A DNA stretch of 64,000 nucleotides from Arachis hypogaea (taxonomy: Eukaryota > Streptophyta > Magnoliopsida > Fabales > Fabaceae), in the NCBI RefSeq assembly GCF_003086295.3, contig NC_092044.1, positions 72,282,528 to 72,346,527 of the forward strand. The letters are read 5' to 3'. Under the pieces are notes generated by a model. The model did no database searches, was not told the DNA's origin, and saw only the letters and a program-made list of their open reading frames with translations. Shown piece after piece: positions 35,471 to 48,500 of this stretch (position 1 is the stretch's first letter; every line of letters starts with the position of its first letter). The position numbers and the translations under genes are program-made.

Positions 35471-36690
35471 AATTTAACCCCTGCCATAATTTTACCCAAA
35501 AATGTCAATAGACAGATCCAACAGCAGCAACTACGGGTAGCTAAACTAAGCTACATTTAAAATTAAATGAACCAAAACCAATTAAACTAACCCAATTGTT
35601 TACGACCCCAGTATAAGGTTTTAATTTCAATTTCCCAAACCTAGCCACAGCATAGAACTGGATAATGTTACTTAATTTTCAAATTCCAGAATAGCAACCC
35701 AACACCCTAAACAGAGAACCATTTAAAAGGCATAGACCATCATCCAAATTAAACTAATCTGGATTAACAAAAAAACTTAATCCGACATACCTTGATGACA
35801 ACCAAAGTTTGAGTTTGAACGGATAAAAAATGCACTCTCGGAGGGATGTGACCTTGCCAAATCAGACGCACCTAATTCGAAGCCAGCCAAAAAATGAATG
35901 TTGGTAAACCAGCTTCAAGCAGCCACAGTTACAAATCAAGCAGAAGTTCAGCTACAAATTTCTCTACTGGAACCACATCAGTTTAGCGTCCGCCCTCTCC
36001 TCAGTTGACGTCAACGGCAATCTGACGGAACCAGAGCACTAGTACCGGAACCTGTTACTCGAACGACATCATTCTTGCTAAATGGACGCTGGGTATAGAA
36101 CGACGGGGAAAAAATCAAACGGCGTTGGGTAGTGGGTTCTAGGATAACAACTTTCAGGGTTGGGTAGTGGGTATAGAACAAAGGATAAAAAAAACCATGG
36201 GTAGTGGGTTCTATGCGTTTTCCAAGTTTTTAGACATGCATGTTGAATTTCAGGAAGAAATGGAGGGTATTTTTTAAAATGAAAAACAAGTTAGAGATTA
36301 CAAATTATAATTGTAAATGTTCCCTAATACACTATACAGTATATGTATACAATAATTAATATAGTATTTGTTATGGTATATGTTCATTAAAGGCTTTTGT
36401 TATAATCAATGAATGCATTAATGGAAGTTTGAAAAATTTTTTGATCAATGGCTGAGATGATGACACATGAGCAAGGGTAACTTACCCACAAATTTGCCAT
36501 GGGTTTGGAAGAAATCACCAAATTATAAAGAATATCTATAAAATCTCATAGCTAAATCCTTAGATTTATGTGTTGTATGGTGCCATTATACTAAATCCGA
36601 TTAAAGAAGCGCTTGATATAGTTGATTAACTTAACTCTCGACGCCACCATCTGAATTTATATTTAACCTTCATTTATCATTAAAAAATGG
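35471..36690. other. Upstream region of the FAR1-type gene
   Basis: No gene is seen. A GGGTAGTGGGTTCTA-like phrase is repeated three times between about 36127 and 36215, with a related GGGTATAGAAC at about 36091. Confidence 0.5.
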
Positions 36691-36696
36691 TACCAG

Positions 36697-36918
36697 TGGC
36701 AGTCAGGTAGTTTTAGAGAGAATGAGATGATAGAGAGATTCAAAGTTTTGGTAGATTGAGAGAGTGAATTTCTTGAGGTGAATGATACAGGAGCCATGCT
36801 TATATATTGTGCAGTGGTTTAAGTTACAAGCAAATCATCTAATTCACTCTACTTAACTACAGTTAAAGATTGTGCCTAGCTGCCATAACTAACAATCAAC
36901 TCTAACTAACTGTCCACA
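36697..36918 (-). repeat. Possible short copia-type solo LTR
   Basis: Read on the minus strand the segment runs TGTGGACAGTTAGTTAGAG ... TATATAAGCATGG ... CTCATTCTCTCTAAAAC ... TGCCA, about 220 bp with TG...CA ends and a TATA box. It resembles short copia LTRs, and a TGGTACC primer-like end follows. No target duplication is evident, so this is tentative. Confidence 0.35.
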
Positions 36919-37336
36919 TCAGCGTCTCTATCACTCGCTATCCTTTAAATTATTAATTCATCGTAATGCTGCAGGTTCTTTAGTAAACCACAAATTACAG
37001 TGTACATTTTTTATCTTTACAAAACCTAAAAATTTGTATTATTGACAAGAAATAGAGAAATGCAAATACATCGCACCAGAAACACAACATGCAAGGCATT
37101 TCTGATGGCTTCAACATGCATTGAAAAGAACATATAAAATGTTTCCTAGAGAAGAAGAAAGTAGTAGTTATACAAAAAAAAGGATGCCCTTTTTTCAATG
37201 ATATTCTTTTTGGGGGATACATTAATGATAAATATTTAAACTATACCATATCGTTAACACTGCACATTTATCACAAAACGAATTATGGTACAACAAAAAT
37301 TGAATGAATGACACATCCCTCGTATAACACAAGAAC

Positions 37337-40300
37337 CTAGTTAGTTAAACAATTTAACACGGGAATTAGCAACAAAAAGAATGTCAATATTCTTCGAATT
37401 AAGAAGGTAGAAGCTGAAGATAGATTGTGTGCACCCACTGTATATACTGTTCCAGTCTTCTCATCCTTCACTTTAATGCTAGAAGAGCCTAAAAAAAAAG
37501 CAAGAATGCTTAAGAAAATCATTCTAGCAAATATAAATGTCAACAAACTTGACCCTAAAACAGTAGTTAATTGGTCTTTCTTATTTGTTACGATACATAT
37601 AGATATAGGATCAAAAACACTATTCAATCAAGGAGTATATGCGTCCTCTGTAGGGTGAATTTATTTAAGTTCTATTGAACTACCTAGTTTTTTTTTTTAT
37701 TAATATTATATTACTGGTTAATAACAAGGAAAGGATCCATGGTGATATGAACTTGACTGAGAGCCACAGCTTTGAATTACATATTCAGCATATATTTATA
37801 TAAATGGAAATAGATTAAATCATAGAGCAAATTAGGAAGGGAACTTGGCACTCACAATTGTAGTCAACCCATCCAATGGCCATATTTTCAAGGTCGTATA
37901 CGACTAGTTTGTTTGATAGCACCAAATCTGCAATTGGAATAATTGAACATAAATAATTATAAAAGATAAAGAAACAAGACTGGTTTGTTTAATGAATTTT
38001 TTATATTAATAAAATATAAAAGAAAAAGACGGCTTCAAAGCTAATCAGACATAACAATTAATCTTCCTAATGATCAGAAACAGACTCAAACAAAGACTGG
38101 AAGAGCATTATAAAAAGAAAAGAAAAAAAAATGAAAACTGGATGCACTAATTGTGCCTTCAATAAACTTATAACAAGAGGTCACTATTAATTTAAAAGGG
38201 AGACTGTACCTCCAAGAAGAGTCATGTCCCTTCCATTTTTACTTTGTGAGACACCTTTCTGCCATCCAATACACCAGATATCACCCTGGGGAGAGACAAC
38301 CAAGAAACACCAAAATTGAATAGCTGTAATATATTTACCAAATAGAGAAGTGGATCATATATTTTTCCAATTTAAATCATCATTGTAGCCAACAGCAAAT
38401 ACAAGATGGACAATCAAACCCTTTTCAGTATGCATATGAAATGTGATTTTGTATGGCATTTAATAAGCGTGTATAATAGAAGACAGAGAACAACAAGAAG
38501 GAGAACCAATTTAGATAACAGGCTAAGCCTCTTAAATGAGAGGGTACTGAAACAATCAATATCAAAGCTCCTCCTACTCACCTTAAACAGGAACAGGTAG
38601 TCATGAGGATACACCGTCAGGGAAAGAGAATCCTCAAAATGAAACTTGATAACTGGGAATCCATCATCAATACTGCAAGATTACAAAATATCGACAAGTT
38701 ACGAGCTGCATTTGCCTGATAATTAGAAGAGCATTATTGCCTTCCTGAACTGATTTAAATAAACTCTTCAAAATTAAATTTGCATTTTAGTTACCACGTA
38801 TCAACTCAACCTTTGTACTGAATTAATATTTTAAAAGAACATCTTGCCCAAATGATTATTTTGTAATTAAATTCTTTTACATTGTATCAACAAAAGTTTT
38901 AATGTATAGCCTAGTCAAAGTAATTGTATTCATACGAGTTATTTTTTGATAATCATTTAACCTACTCAATAAGGAATAGGACAAAGTATAACAGAATTCA
39001 GATAAGACCTGATACTTTCACTTCTTCAAGAAGCTAATCAAAAGTACACAAATCACTCTACAATATCAAAATTCCTTTCCAGTTCAACTGCTTTAACTAA
39101 TACAATTACAAGGCCTTTGTTATCTGTACCGAGTCAAGCTACAGCCATATCTCCTTTCTTGTATCACAATCTGTTTTATTTGAATGTTTTAGATTATTGA
39201 TTACCCATAATCTAATATTATCAAAATCCGAGATAGCTCGGATATTTGTGAAGATATATTAGAGGGCAGCCTGATTTTATGATCTTACCGTATGGACTAA
39301 AACAACCAAGAAAATAAATCTGACTGATTATGTGCTATGATAAGTCAATAAAGAAGAAATAGGCAATCAAACAAATACAGAATCACATCTTATATTAGTC
39401 AAAAACAATAATTCAGAAATGACAGAGAAATGCAAATATCAATAGAAGAAAGTTATAAAGTATCATACTCTCCACTATACTCGAAACAAGTAAATTGTTG
39501 CTCAACGAGATATAATTTCAGTTCAGGCTGCCCAGCCAAGACCTGTCATACATCATAAGGATGGCATAATTGAGAAATAAGATTATTCAACTTAGACAAG
39601 AAGCCTATCAAACTGGAAAGAAGGGGAAATATTGATTCTATTTATTCCTAAGGATAAACGTACCTTTGTAATTAGTTGGTCATAAACCATGCTTGGGAGA
39701 TAAGCCAAGGTTGTTCCACTGTCTATTACAGTTCCCTTCCCACTTCCAGAATCAAATATATCGGTCGGAAGTTGTAGAATATCACTACCAACCTCAATAT
39801 CCTTCAAATTGACATTGTAGTGTGCCCTGTCATGATCAACAGACTACAACTATGACATAATGCCAACGCAAGACCTAAACTACATAAAAATTCATACAAG
39901 AATCTGAAAGAAAATTTCAGGAAAAAAATGGGGCTAGATTATACTTCTTTTTTCTAAATAATTCAATTGATAAAATAAGCTTATTTAATTAAATGATTGG
40001 ATCGTGTATACTGGTCCAAATAAAATAAAATATAGATCTAGATTACTAGCAGTCTTCAATTAATTTTACAAACTATTCTCTCTGCCAATTGCAGAACATC
40101 CCACAAGGGACATGTCTCTCCCAACACCAGTTCTTCTATAGCCAGGACTCAAACCCGAGACCAGTGGTTAAGGGGAAGGAGTAGTTGCCACTCTAACCAA
40201 CCATGTGTTGGTATGTGAGTACTGAATTTGTCCTTGGATTTTTATAACCACTATCATGGCATGACATAAAAAAAGCTATGTTATTAGACATACATTCTTG

Positions 40301-43110
40301 GTACCAATGGAGTTGTTTTGACTTTTGGTTCCACCACTTCCCCTATGGCAAATATTCCACCACCCTTAGCATTGTCAAGGCAGTGTGAAAATATTTTTTT
40401 CACCTTTCCAGATGCAGCAAGCTGTGAAAGCACCGAAGAATTTGCTTGTCCAAAACCAATTATTCCATCAAGGGCTTCATCAGAAGATGACCCCAATGTC
40501 CCAGACTGTACATTGCCACACCTGTCAGCAAGAAAGCACAAAGATATAAAATCAGGGGATCAGCGTTTATTTATCAACCCAGGAAGCTAAATAACACTCT
40601 CCACTTGAATGAAAATTATTCACATGATGAAAAACAACTATCTCAAACGAGGATAAAAACTATGCTAACAACCAAGATAATCCTCTCATCAGATTATGAG
40701 AAGCAAATAAGCCAAGAATATTAACATCTAATCTACTTCAACAACATTGTGAAAATACCTAATCAGACAGAAAATGGTAATCAAAAGTCAACAACACAGA
40801 AATATCAGAATATAAAGTAACAGAAGTTACTCTTACCCAAAAAAGACACTGCTATTTTGCGGTGCGGTATTGAGATTACCACTAACACGGTTAAAAGTAA
40901 GGTAGTCCTGCACGTAGTATCCAGAAGTTGCACTTCCATCCCCATAAGTTATGCTGTATGGGCAGGGAATATCAGCCTTGCAACCAGGAATTGGACCATC
41001 GTATGTGGAAGAGCAAAATTCATGGTCACAAGGAACCAATTCTGAAGTTTTGGATTCCTTTGGATCATAGAGAGTCAAGTCTATCTGATGTAAAAATATC
41101 AAGAAAAGTAAAAAGTAAAAAATTACTTCAGTTACTTCAGATTATAACCAAGGTGTCAAGGTAACTTTGATCACATATGGTACAGAAGAAACGGTAGACT
41201 CAAGATCAAGATACATACACCAATATCACTTTTCTTGGGACATCTTGCGCAATCAACACAATTTACCCAGAGAATGTCACTTCCTGTATCAACCTGAACA
41301 TAGTAGTCCTTTGGAGGAGAACCAAGCCCAAGTTTTGTAAAATACAGCCTAAACAAATAAAATAACATCAGCATGATAGCATTCACATTTAGATGAACTC
41401 GAAAAATGTACATACACAAATGTATATGCTTCAACCATATGCTACTATTTACATGATTTTTCAAGCATTAACTGCAAGAGTTAATATGAATCACGCTAGG
41501 TAACCAACTAGGATACCAGCCAACTGCAGTCTATAAGTATAGACTGAAAAAGAAGCCCAACAACGGAAAAAAAAACCCTAAATCAAGAGTAATTCTAATC
41601 CTACATTCACTCTCATTTACCAGTAAGAAAACAACCACAAAATCCTAATCCTCCACCGTCAACGACGCATCACCTCCTATCACCCGCAGCCGCGCATCCT
41701 CTTCCGCCACCAGCAGCCGTGCATCCTCCACTGTCAACGGCACATCACCATCCGCCACCTGCAGCCACGCATGACGTCACAAACGTGGTAATGCGAACCT
41801 CTCTTCTCCTCTCCCTCCGTGTCTTCTTTTTCTTTTTCTTATGTTTTAAATGTTTCTTCTTTTTAGATTTTGGACAATTCTTTTTAATAATTTTAGATAT
41901 TTCTTTTCCTTAGTGTTCGGGTGTTTCTTTTTCTTATGTTTTGAAAAATATCATCCAAAACTTAACAGAAAACCATCTAAAATCATAGAAAAATGAGTTT
42001 TGAAAAATAACATCCAATACTTAACAAAAACCATTTAAAATTATAGAAAAAGAACATCCAAAACTTAAAAACATCCAAACTCGTTGAAAAGAACACTCCA
42101 ATATCTAACAAAAAGAAATATCTAAAATCATTGTACAAGAACTTCAGGGAGAGGTACGGAGGGAGAGAAGAAGAAGAAGAGATGCGTAGGGAGAGGAGAA
42201 GAGAGGTGATAGCGGTCGGACGATGCACATTTTTTGAGCGTAAAACTAGTTTTCCAAATTTTAAAACGAGGATCTTCTGAAAAGTTGGCTGTTTGGCTGC
42301 ATATAGAGTTGGTTGCCTAGACTTGCAAAATATGATAAATGACCTTTTATTATTTTATATTTGCATCTTAAATTACACATTCTATCTTTTTAATTTTCCC
42401 CCTTAATCGAATACAAGTTCACAATATACATATCATAATTATCATCCTCATTTCTAAACTAAGACAAAAACTAAATTAAATACGTTTAACATCTTGAAAG
42501 CACAAACACTCGGTATCTTTCTCTCTTAAAATTTATGGAGTAGCATTTTTCTTAAGAAGGATTCAGAAAGACGCTACATATCATTATTGAAAATAAAATA
42601 AAATCATAAATTACATCGAACTAAAAGTAAACACTACAAGTTGCATCTTGTACTATGCATGCATAAACTATGGAACCAACCTGTCTCATAATAAGTTAAT
42701 TACACATCGAAGCACGAGCCACATCAACAGAAACTGAATGATCGTACAAGTAAGTCGTTATTGTACGTTCATTCGCAATTCACACTTACAATTCATTATT
42801 ATGCAAACAAATAACAGAAGAAAAATAAATATATCTTAATAATAACAATTAAATTAAATTAAATTAAGAAAAAAAGAGGGAGAAGAAAAACGAACCCGGT
42901 CTCGGTAGGTTGACTATTGCCGCCAAGGTTGAGATCCACCGCAGAGAGAATCCTACCTCTTCTACGATCATCACGCGCTCTAATATCGCTTAATCCCAAA
43001 CGCGTTTTTCGACGCTCCACCTGGAACACGAAATTCCCATTCGCAACGACGAAGCATGTTTCAACAATCAGAATAATGGCCAAGAACAAAACGGAACCTC
43101 TCAGATCCAT
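37337..43110 (-). CDS. A1-family aspartic protease, aspartic proteinase 36/39-like (10 exons)
   Basis: Ten exons with GT-AG introns and consistent phases give 482 residues: 43110-42896, 41348-41219, 41084-40837, 40521-40294, 39826-39664, 39542-39469, 38672-38582, 38285-38210, 37927-37856 and 37488-37337. A signal peptide (MDLRGSVLFLAIILIVETCF) precedes a short prosegment. The two catalytic motifs are VDTGSDILWVNC in exon 2 and VIDSGTTLAYLP in exon 5. Cys-rich spacing (CVDCARCPKKS, PCDHEFC) and the flap region YGDGSATSGYYVQD fit plant atypical aspartic proteases. The C-terminus (NLSSASTFLIRRILTFFLLL) is hydrophobic, as in GPI-anchored members, so a cell-surface location is likely. The ATG at 43110 is preferred; an upstream TTG codon is not a start. 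It is intact and the best functional gene here. The substrate is unknown. Confidence 0.93.
40080..40205 (-). mobile_element. tRNA-derived SINE in an intron of the aspartic protease gene
   Basis: The minus strand shows an A-box-like TGGTTAGAGTGGC (40199-40187) and, 24 bases on, a B-box-like GGTCTCGGGTTTGAGTCC (40162-40145). This is RNA polymerase III promoter architecture, followed by unrelated sequence. There is no cloverleaf, so it is a SINE and not a tRNA gene. It lies in the same orientation as the host gene between exons 4 and 5. The ends are approximate. Confidence 0.6.
41793..42212. repeat. Fold-back insertion in intron 1 with a ~60-bp tandem duplication
   Basis: AACCTCTCTTCTCCTCTCCC at about 41796 is inverted as GGGAGAGGAGAAGAGAGGT at about 42190. 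Between the arms a unit of about 58 bp (TTTGAAAAATATCATCCAAA... then TTTGAAAAATAACATCCAAT...) is repeated from about 41942 and 42000. This suggests a MITE-like or fold-back element in the 1.5-kb first intron. Confidence 0.55.
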
Positions 43111-43291
43111 CAATTCAATTCAATTCTCTTTCTAATGAACAAAAGAAAATCAAATTAGAAAGAAAAGAAAACAGATCCAAGCACGAGCTCGAAAGTCGAA
43201 CTCGATTAAGCTACAGCTTCTGATTTTTGCAGTTTGGGATCAGAACTCATTGCCGACTCGGTTCTTTGGCACATGAAAAATAGAGGAAGCC

Positions 43292-43312
43292 AAAAAAAAA
43301 AAAAAAAAAAAA
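43292..43312. repeat. Poly(A) run, 21 bases
   Basis: An uninterrupted A21 lies about 180 bp upstream of the protease ATG; on the gene's strand it is poly(T) in the likely promoter or 5' UTR. Confidence 0.95.
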
Positions 43313-44573
43313 CCACCAACAAAGAAGAAAGTGGATTGAAGAAGAAAAGAAACGAAACGAAACCAAAAGAAACAGGTAAACGGTGACGGAGAGGGAAATT
43401 AGTTTCTTTGCTATTTCCTGGGCCAAGCGACGCCGTTTCGGTTAATACTTAGAATTTATGACGGCTTCATTTAGTATTTGCGTGAGCCTGCGTGAATGCC
43501 TCTATTTCTTTCTCTTGTTTTGCGTTAACTAGTCCCTTTCGTGTCACCCGCATTTGTATCCCAAAAATACAAAATTTCAAATTTTAATATATTTATTGTG
43601 TATTTATTAAGATAAAATATTATTTTTAATAAACTACTAAATTGATAATTGAAAATTTATATCGTTAATAAAAATAATTTTAAGAGATAAAAATAACTTA
43701 AATATTATTTCAAGTTATAAACGAATTTTATAATTAATAAATAATTTGTTATTGATTTTAATTTTTTTTAAAATATTTAGATAATTATTTAAAAAATATC
43801 TACAAAGTAAAATTTATCTTTTAATTTTTTAATTCTTTTAAAAAAATTTTCATCAACAAAAAAAATTTAAACATATTTATTTAACATAAAATCACTAAAT
43901 TTTAACAATAAAAATATCTTATTTTATAATAATGTTTACAAAAATTACATCAAAAGTTGTTGTTTAATTTTTTTTAAGCATATTTTTTGATATCTGATTT
44001 CTTTTTGTCACATGTTTAAGTATTTAAAGTGTTTATTGTCGTTTTGTCTTTTAAATTTATTTTGTCAGCGATATTTTGGGTGCTATTTTAATAATTTATC
44101 ATAATTCTTTTTTTTAAAGAAAAGATAATCAATTAAGTAATTTTTTAATTAAGTTCAATCAAATTATTGTGTATAATTTTTTTCTTTTTTTCGAATGTGC
44201 TTTCTTTTTTTTGTACATGCACTTATACTATTTCTTTTTCTTGTCTTTTTTTTTTCTCTTCTTTCTCATTTGTTATCGTTATTTTTGTCGCTGCTACCAC
44301 CATCACATTCTTCTTCTCTTTCTTTTTCTATTTAATTTTTTTTCCTCCTCTTCCTTCATTATCATCATTATCACCACCACCACCACAAATACCACTATTA
44401 CCACCATTACAACCTCCATCACCACCATCATTATCATCATATTCTTAGTTAAATATCACACTATTAGTTTAACGATAACAAAAGCACATAATTTAGTTGT
44501 AAATGATATAAAAAGTTTCATGAATGACACAAGAAACCCTCAAAGGGCTACAAGTTCAAAAGCGATTTACTCT
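43313..44573. other. AT-rich intergenic DNA with a degenerate CAT/ACC microsatellite
   Basis: No gene is seen. 44170-44350 is T/C-rich and 44359-44445 is a run of ATC, ACC and ATT triplets. Open frames here are low-complexity. Confidence 0.6.
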
Positions 44574-44578
44574 GTAAG
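44574..44578. other. Target site duplication GTAAG, left copy
   Basis: GTAAG precedes the copia 5' LTR start TGTTAGAGAATC and matches 52805-52809. Confidence 0.85.
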
Positions 44579-44780
44579 TGTTAGAGAATCATTAGAATCA
44601 ATTTAGATCAATTAGTATCGTCTATATTCATATAGTATATCTGTATATTGATTGTAGAATTCCATGCCTTTATTATTCTGATTCATTTAGCACCTATAAA
44701 TACTCCTTGTATATTGTACCTTTCATCACAACTTAATAATACACTTTTCAGATTACTCTCTCAGTCTCTTGTTTCTAACA
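44579..44780 (+). repeat. 5' LTR of the copia element
   Basis: It runs from TGTTAGAGAATC to GTTTCTAACA, 202 bp. CACCTATAAATACTC near 44690 is a good TATA box. Confidence 0.92.
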
Positions 44781-44793
44781 TGGTATCAAGAGC
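44781..44793 (+). other. Primer binding site of the copia element, initiator tRNA-Met type
   Basis: TGGTATCAAGAGC follows the LTR directly, close to the TGGTATCAGAGC used by most plant copia elements. Confidence 0.9.
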
Positions 44794-45578
44794 TTAGTTT
44801 TTTTTTTTTTCAATGAATATTAGTTCATAGCCCCATTGTTTTTCCTTTCCGGCAGTGTTCTTTGGCCTCCCTTTTCGTTCCCTTTTCGACACTTTGGTTC
44901 GTCACCCCCATAACCATCTTGTTCGTCTTGTCCCCGTGATTCCAACGCAACCAGAACCGCCGCCAGACGCGCCGCCACGCGCCACTAAAAGACGCTGCCA
45001 TGACCAGGTTGTTCTTCCTTCCAGCATTCCACCCGTGCCTCTTTGCTCTCATTTTTTGATATGTTTCTAACGCTTTGGTTCGTCACCTCCGGCATCATCG
45101 TGTTCTGCTCTTCGTCGGCTTTCCAACGCCGCCGAGACCGCCACCATCAGCCATTGAACGCGTCGTCACGCGCCGCCGGTATCCTGCTGCCCACCTCCAT
45201 TGTTTCTCCTTCAGAAGGTTCAGCAGCCGTTGGATCTGGGCTCCAATCGGACGATCCACGCGCTGCCACGTGTCGCAACGAAGCTCTCCTTGGCCGACCC
45301 GCGCACGCCCGCTCCGCACCGTGCACGCCCGGCCCGACCCGCCTTCGACCCGCGCTTCCACCTGGCTGCCAGCGTGTCTCTCTCCCTCCTCTCAGGTGCC
45401 ACCACGTGTCATTGTCTCGCTGACGTAGCGCTGACGTGACTGCTGATGTGGCGCTGACGTGGAAGACAAGTGGAACCCTCCCTAAGGTTTTTTGGTGAGC
45501 TCTTTCTGATTTTGCACTCCGATTTCTCATTTTCTGCTCTGAAATTGCTGTTTTTCTCTCCTATATTTGACTACTATC
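44794..45578. other. GC-rich leader of the copia element; gag core absent
   Basis: Here a gag core would normally lie, but the frames are broken and not gag-like. A CTTTGGTTCGTCACC phrase and surrounding sequence occur twice (about 44890 and 45071). CCACGTGTC occurs at about 45268 and 45404 and four TGACGT/TGATGT-type repeats at about 45420-45463, matching plant G-box and as-1-like motifs. Confidence 0.5.
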
Positions 45579-48500
45579 ATGGAAAAGCCAGATGTTTTTG
45601 CTGCCACCGCCAAAAAGGGTAAATTATGTCGAAATTGTAACCGTTCTGGGCACCTCTTCCCTGATTGTCCTTCTGTTGAATGTCGCACATGCCACCAGAA
45701 AGGTCATATTAGATACCATTGTTCACAGCTGTTCTGCCGTTACTGCAAGCTCTCGGGACATTTAATTACTGCCTGTCCTACTCGCCCACCACGTCCTGAT
45801 CCACTCAACTCGTCTCCTGTCTCTCTATCTAATATTGCATCTCTTCTTCAGTGTCTTCTCTCTGCTTCTGGTAATACCCCTGCTGCTTTTTCCACCCCTC
45901 TAGGTAATTCTACATGGTACTTTGACTCGGGTTGCTTTAATCACATGTCTCTGTTGCGTAATATTTTCTCGTCCATGTCTACCACTACAAATGGACCTTT
46001 TGTTAATACTGTAAATGGCTCCCTCTTGCACGCAACACACAAGGGTTCTATATCCCAGTCAACTCTTAATCTTCCTGATACTTAATATATTCCCAAATTA
46101 AACTTCAATCTGATCTTTGTTGGTCAACTTGTTGATCTGGGTTTTGAAGTCACTTTTTCCGTTACTGGTTATCGTGTACAGGATCCTCAGACGGGACAAA
46201 TCATTGGGACTGGACGTAAGGTCGGAAGGCTATTTGAACTCGAGAATCTTCATATTCCTCCTGTGCCAAATCTTTGTGCTGCTTCTTCTCCCTCTACCCT
46301 CCACTTATGGCATCAACGTCTTGCCCACACCTTCTTTGGAAAACTGTGTCCTCTTGTGTCTCAAGGTGTTTTAGGTCAGGTTCCAAATAAATCTTTTGAT
46401 TGCATTTCTTGCAAAACTACCAAACGACCTGCTTTATCTTTTCACAATAATTCATCTCTTGCTTTCTCTCCTTTTGATCTCATTCACTCTGATGTTTGGG
46501 GCCCCGCTCCCACTGCCCCTATGGGCAGAGCTCGATACTTTGTCGTTTTCATTGATGATTATTCTCGTTTTACTTGGGTTTATTTGATGACTAATCACCA
46601 CGAGTTACCTCAGATCTATATCAATTTTGCTACTATGATTAAAACTCAGTTTTCCAAGGTCATTAAGGTTTTCCGACGTGATAACGCTATGGAATACCGT
46701 GATTCCAAACTCTTAGCCTTTCTTGCAGAACAAGGTACTTTGTCTGAGTTTTCTTGTCCTGGTATGTCTCAACAAAATGGTCGAGCCAAACGCAAACACC
46801 GTCACATTTTTGCATCCGTTCGTGCAATGCTCCTTTCTTCTTTGTGTCCTGAGCGTACTTGGGGTGAAGCTGTTCTTACTACTATTCATGTTATCAATAG
46901 ACTCCCTTCTTCTGTTCTTGGTAATGTTACTCCCTTTAAGCGTCTTTATCATACCTCCCCAGATTATAGTTCTCTTCGAGTTTTCAGTTGTGTATGTTTT
47001 GTTCTTCTTCAGCCTCATGAACATAGTAAACTTGAACCTCTGGCTTGTATGTGTTGTTTCCTTGGTTATGGCACTGAACACAAGGGTTATCGTTGTTGGG
47101 ATCCTTTCTCTAAACGTATTCGTATATCTCGTCATGTTGTCTTCTGGGAGCACCACATGTTTTCTCGGTTCTCGTTCTTTGAGTCCATTCCTACTACTCA
47201 GTCACCGTTGTTTACTAACCCCAATGTTGATCTTTTTCCTAGTGATGATTCTACAGATTCTATCTCGAGTGACCCTCCACAGCCTCCTGTTCTTCCACCT
47301 TCTCCATCTCCCGATGATTTCAGACCGGACGATGATCCTGCTCCTACCATCATGCCTCCTCCTCCCGCTCGTTCTTCTAGGATAAGGAATCCACCTCCTC
47401 ATCTTCTTGATTACCACTGCTTCTCTACTATCCTTTATCAACATGAACCTAAGTCATTCAGAGAGACCTCCTCAAACCCGAATTGGCAACAAGCAATGCA
47501 GGAGGAAATATAGGCACTTGAAAAGGCACACACTTGGGATTTGGTTGATCCTCCTTCTGATCAGGAAGTTATTGGCAGTAGATGGGTATACAAGATCAAG
47601 ACTCGCTCTGATGGCTCTATTGACCGTTATAAGGCCCGCTTGGTTGCTCAAGGTTGTATGCAAGAGTATGGTATTGATTATGAAGAGACTTTTGCTCCTG
47701 TCGCTCGTCTTACATCTGTTAGAGCTCTTCTTGCCATTGCCGCGGTTAAAAAATGGTCGCTCAGTCAGATGGATGTGAAAAATGCATTTCTTAATGGGGA
47801 TTTGAAAAAGAAAGTCTATATGAAACCACCTCCATGATATCCTTGTCCTTCTAATAAGATTTGTCTCCTTCACAAGGCACTTTATGGACTTAAGCAAGCT
47901 CCTCGTGAATGGTTTAACAAGTTCAGCACTACCATATGCAGTCTTGGTTTTACTTCTAGCCCTCATGAGAATGCCCTCTTCATTCGTAAAAGCGAACGTG
48001 GAGTTGTTCTTCTACTTTTGTATGTTGATGACATGATCATTACTGGGGATGATGTTGATGGTATCTCTGATCTCAAGGCCTCACTTCATCGTACCTTTGA
48101 GATGAAAGATCTTGGTTCTCTCAGCTATTTTCTTGATCTCGAGGTCATCTCCACCGATGATGGCATCTATCTCTCTCAGGCTAAGTATGCTTCAGATCTT
48201 CTTGCTCGCGCTGGGATTATAGATAGTCGCACTGAGTCTACTCCTCTTGAGCCTAATGTTTAATTTACCCCTATGGATGGCACTATTTTGGATAATCTGA
48301 CTCTCTATCGACAGTTAGTTGGCGGTCTCGTCTACTTGACTGTCACCCAACCAGACATCGCCTATCCGGTTCATGTACTTAGCTAGTTCTTGTCAGCTCC
48401 TCGTACTACTCACTATGCAGCAGTTTTTCGCATTCTTCGCTACATCAAATGCACACTATTTCATGGCCTTTATTTTTTTGCCCACTCCTCTTTGTCTCTT

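Noticed and set aside
32494..36300. Autonomous MULE around the FAR1-type gene
   Set aside because: I could not find paired terminal inverted repeats or a 9-bp duplication flanking it by eye.
40144..40199. Possible tRNA gene from A- and B-box-like sequences
   Set aside because: No acceptor stem or cloverleaf can be formed; the arrangement fits a SINE better.
44167..44606. Phe/Ser/Thr-rich ORFs
   Set aside because: They arise from T/C-rich and ATC/ACC triplet low-complexity DNA.
45075..45530. Overlapping GC-rich ORFs on both strands in the copia leader
   Set aside because: Several frames are open because of high GC; none shows gag or other domain features.
46713..47156. Minus-strand ORF antisense to the copia integrase
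   Set aside because: Antisense shadow of a clear integrase frame.
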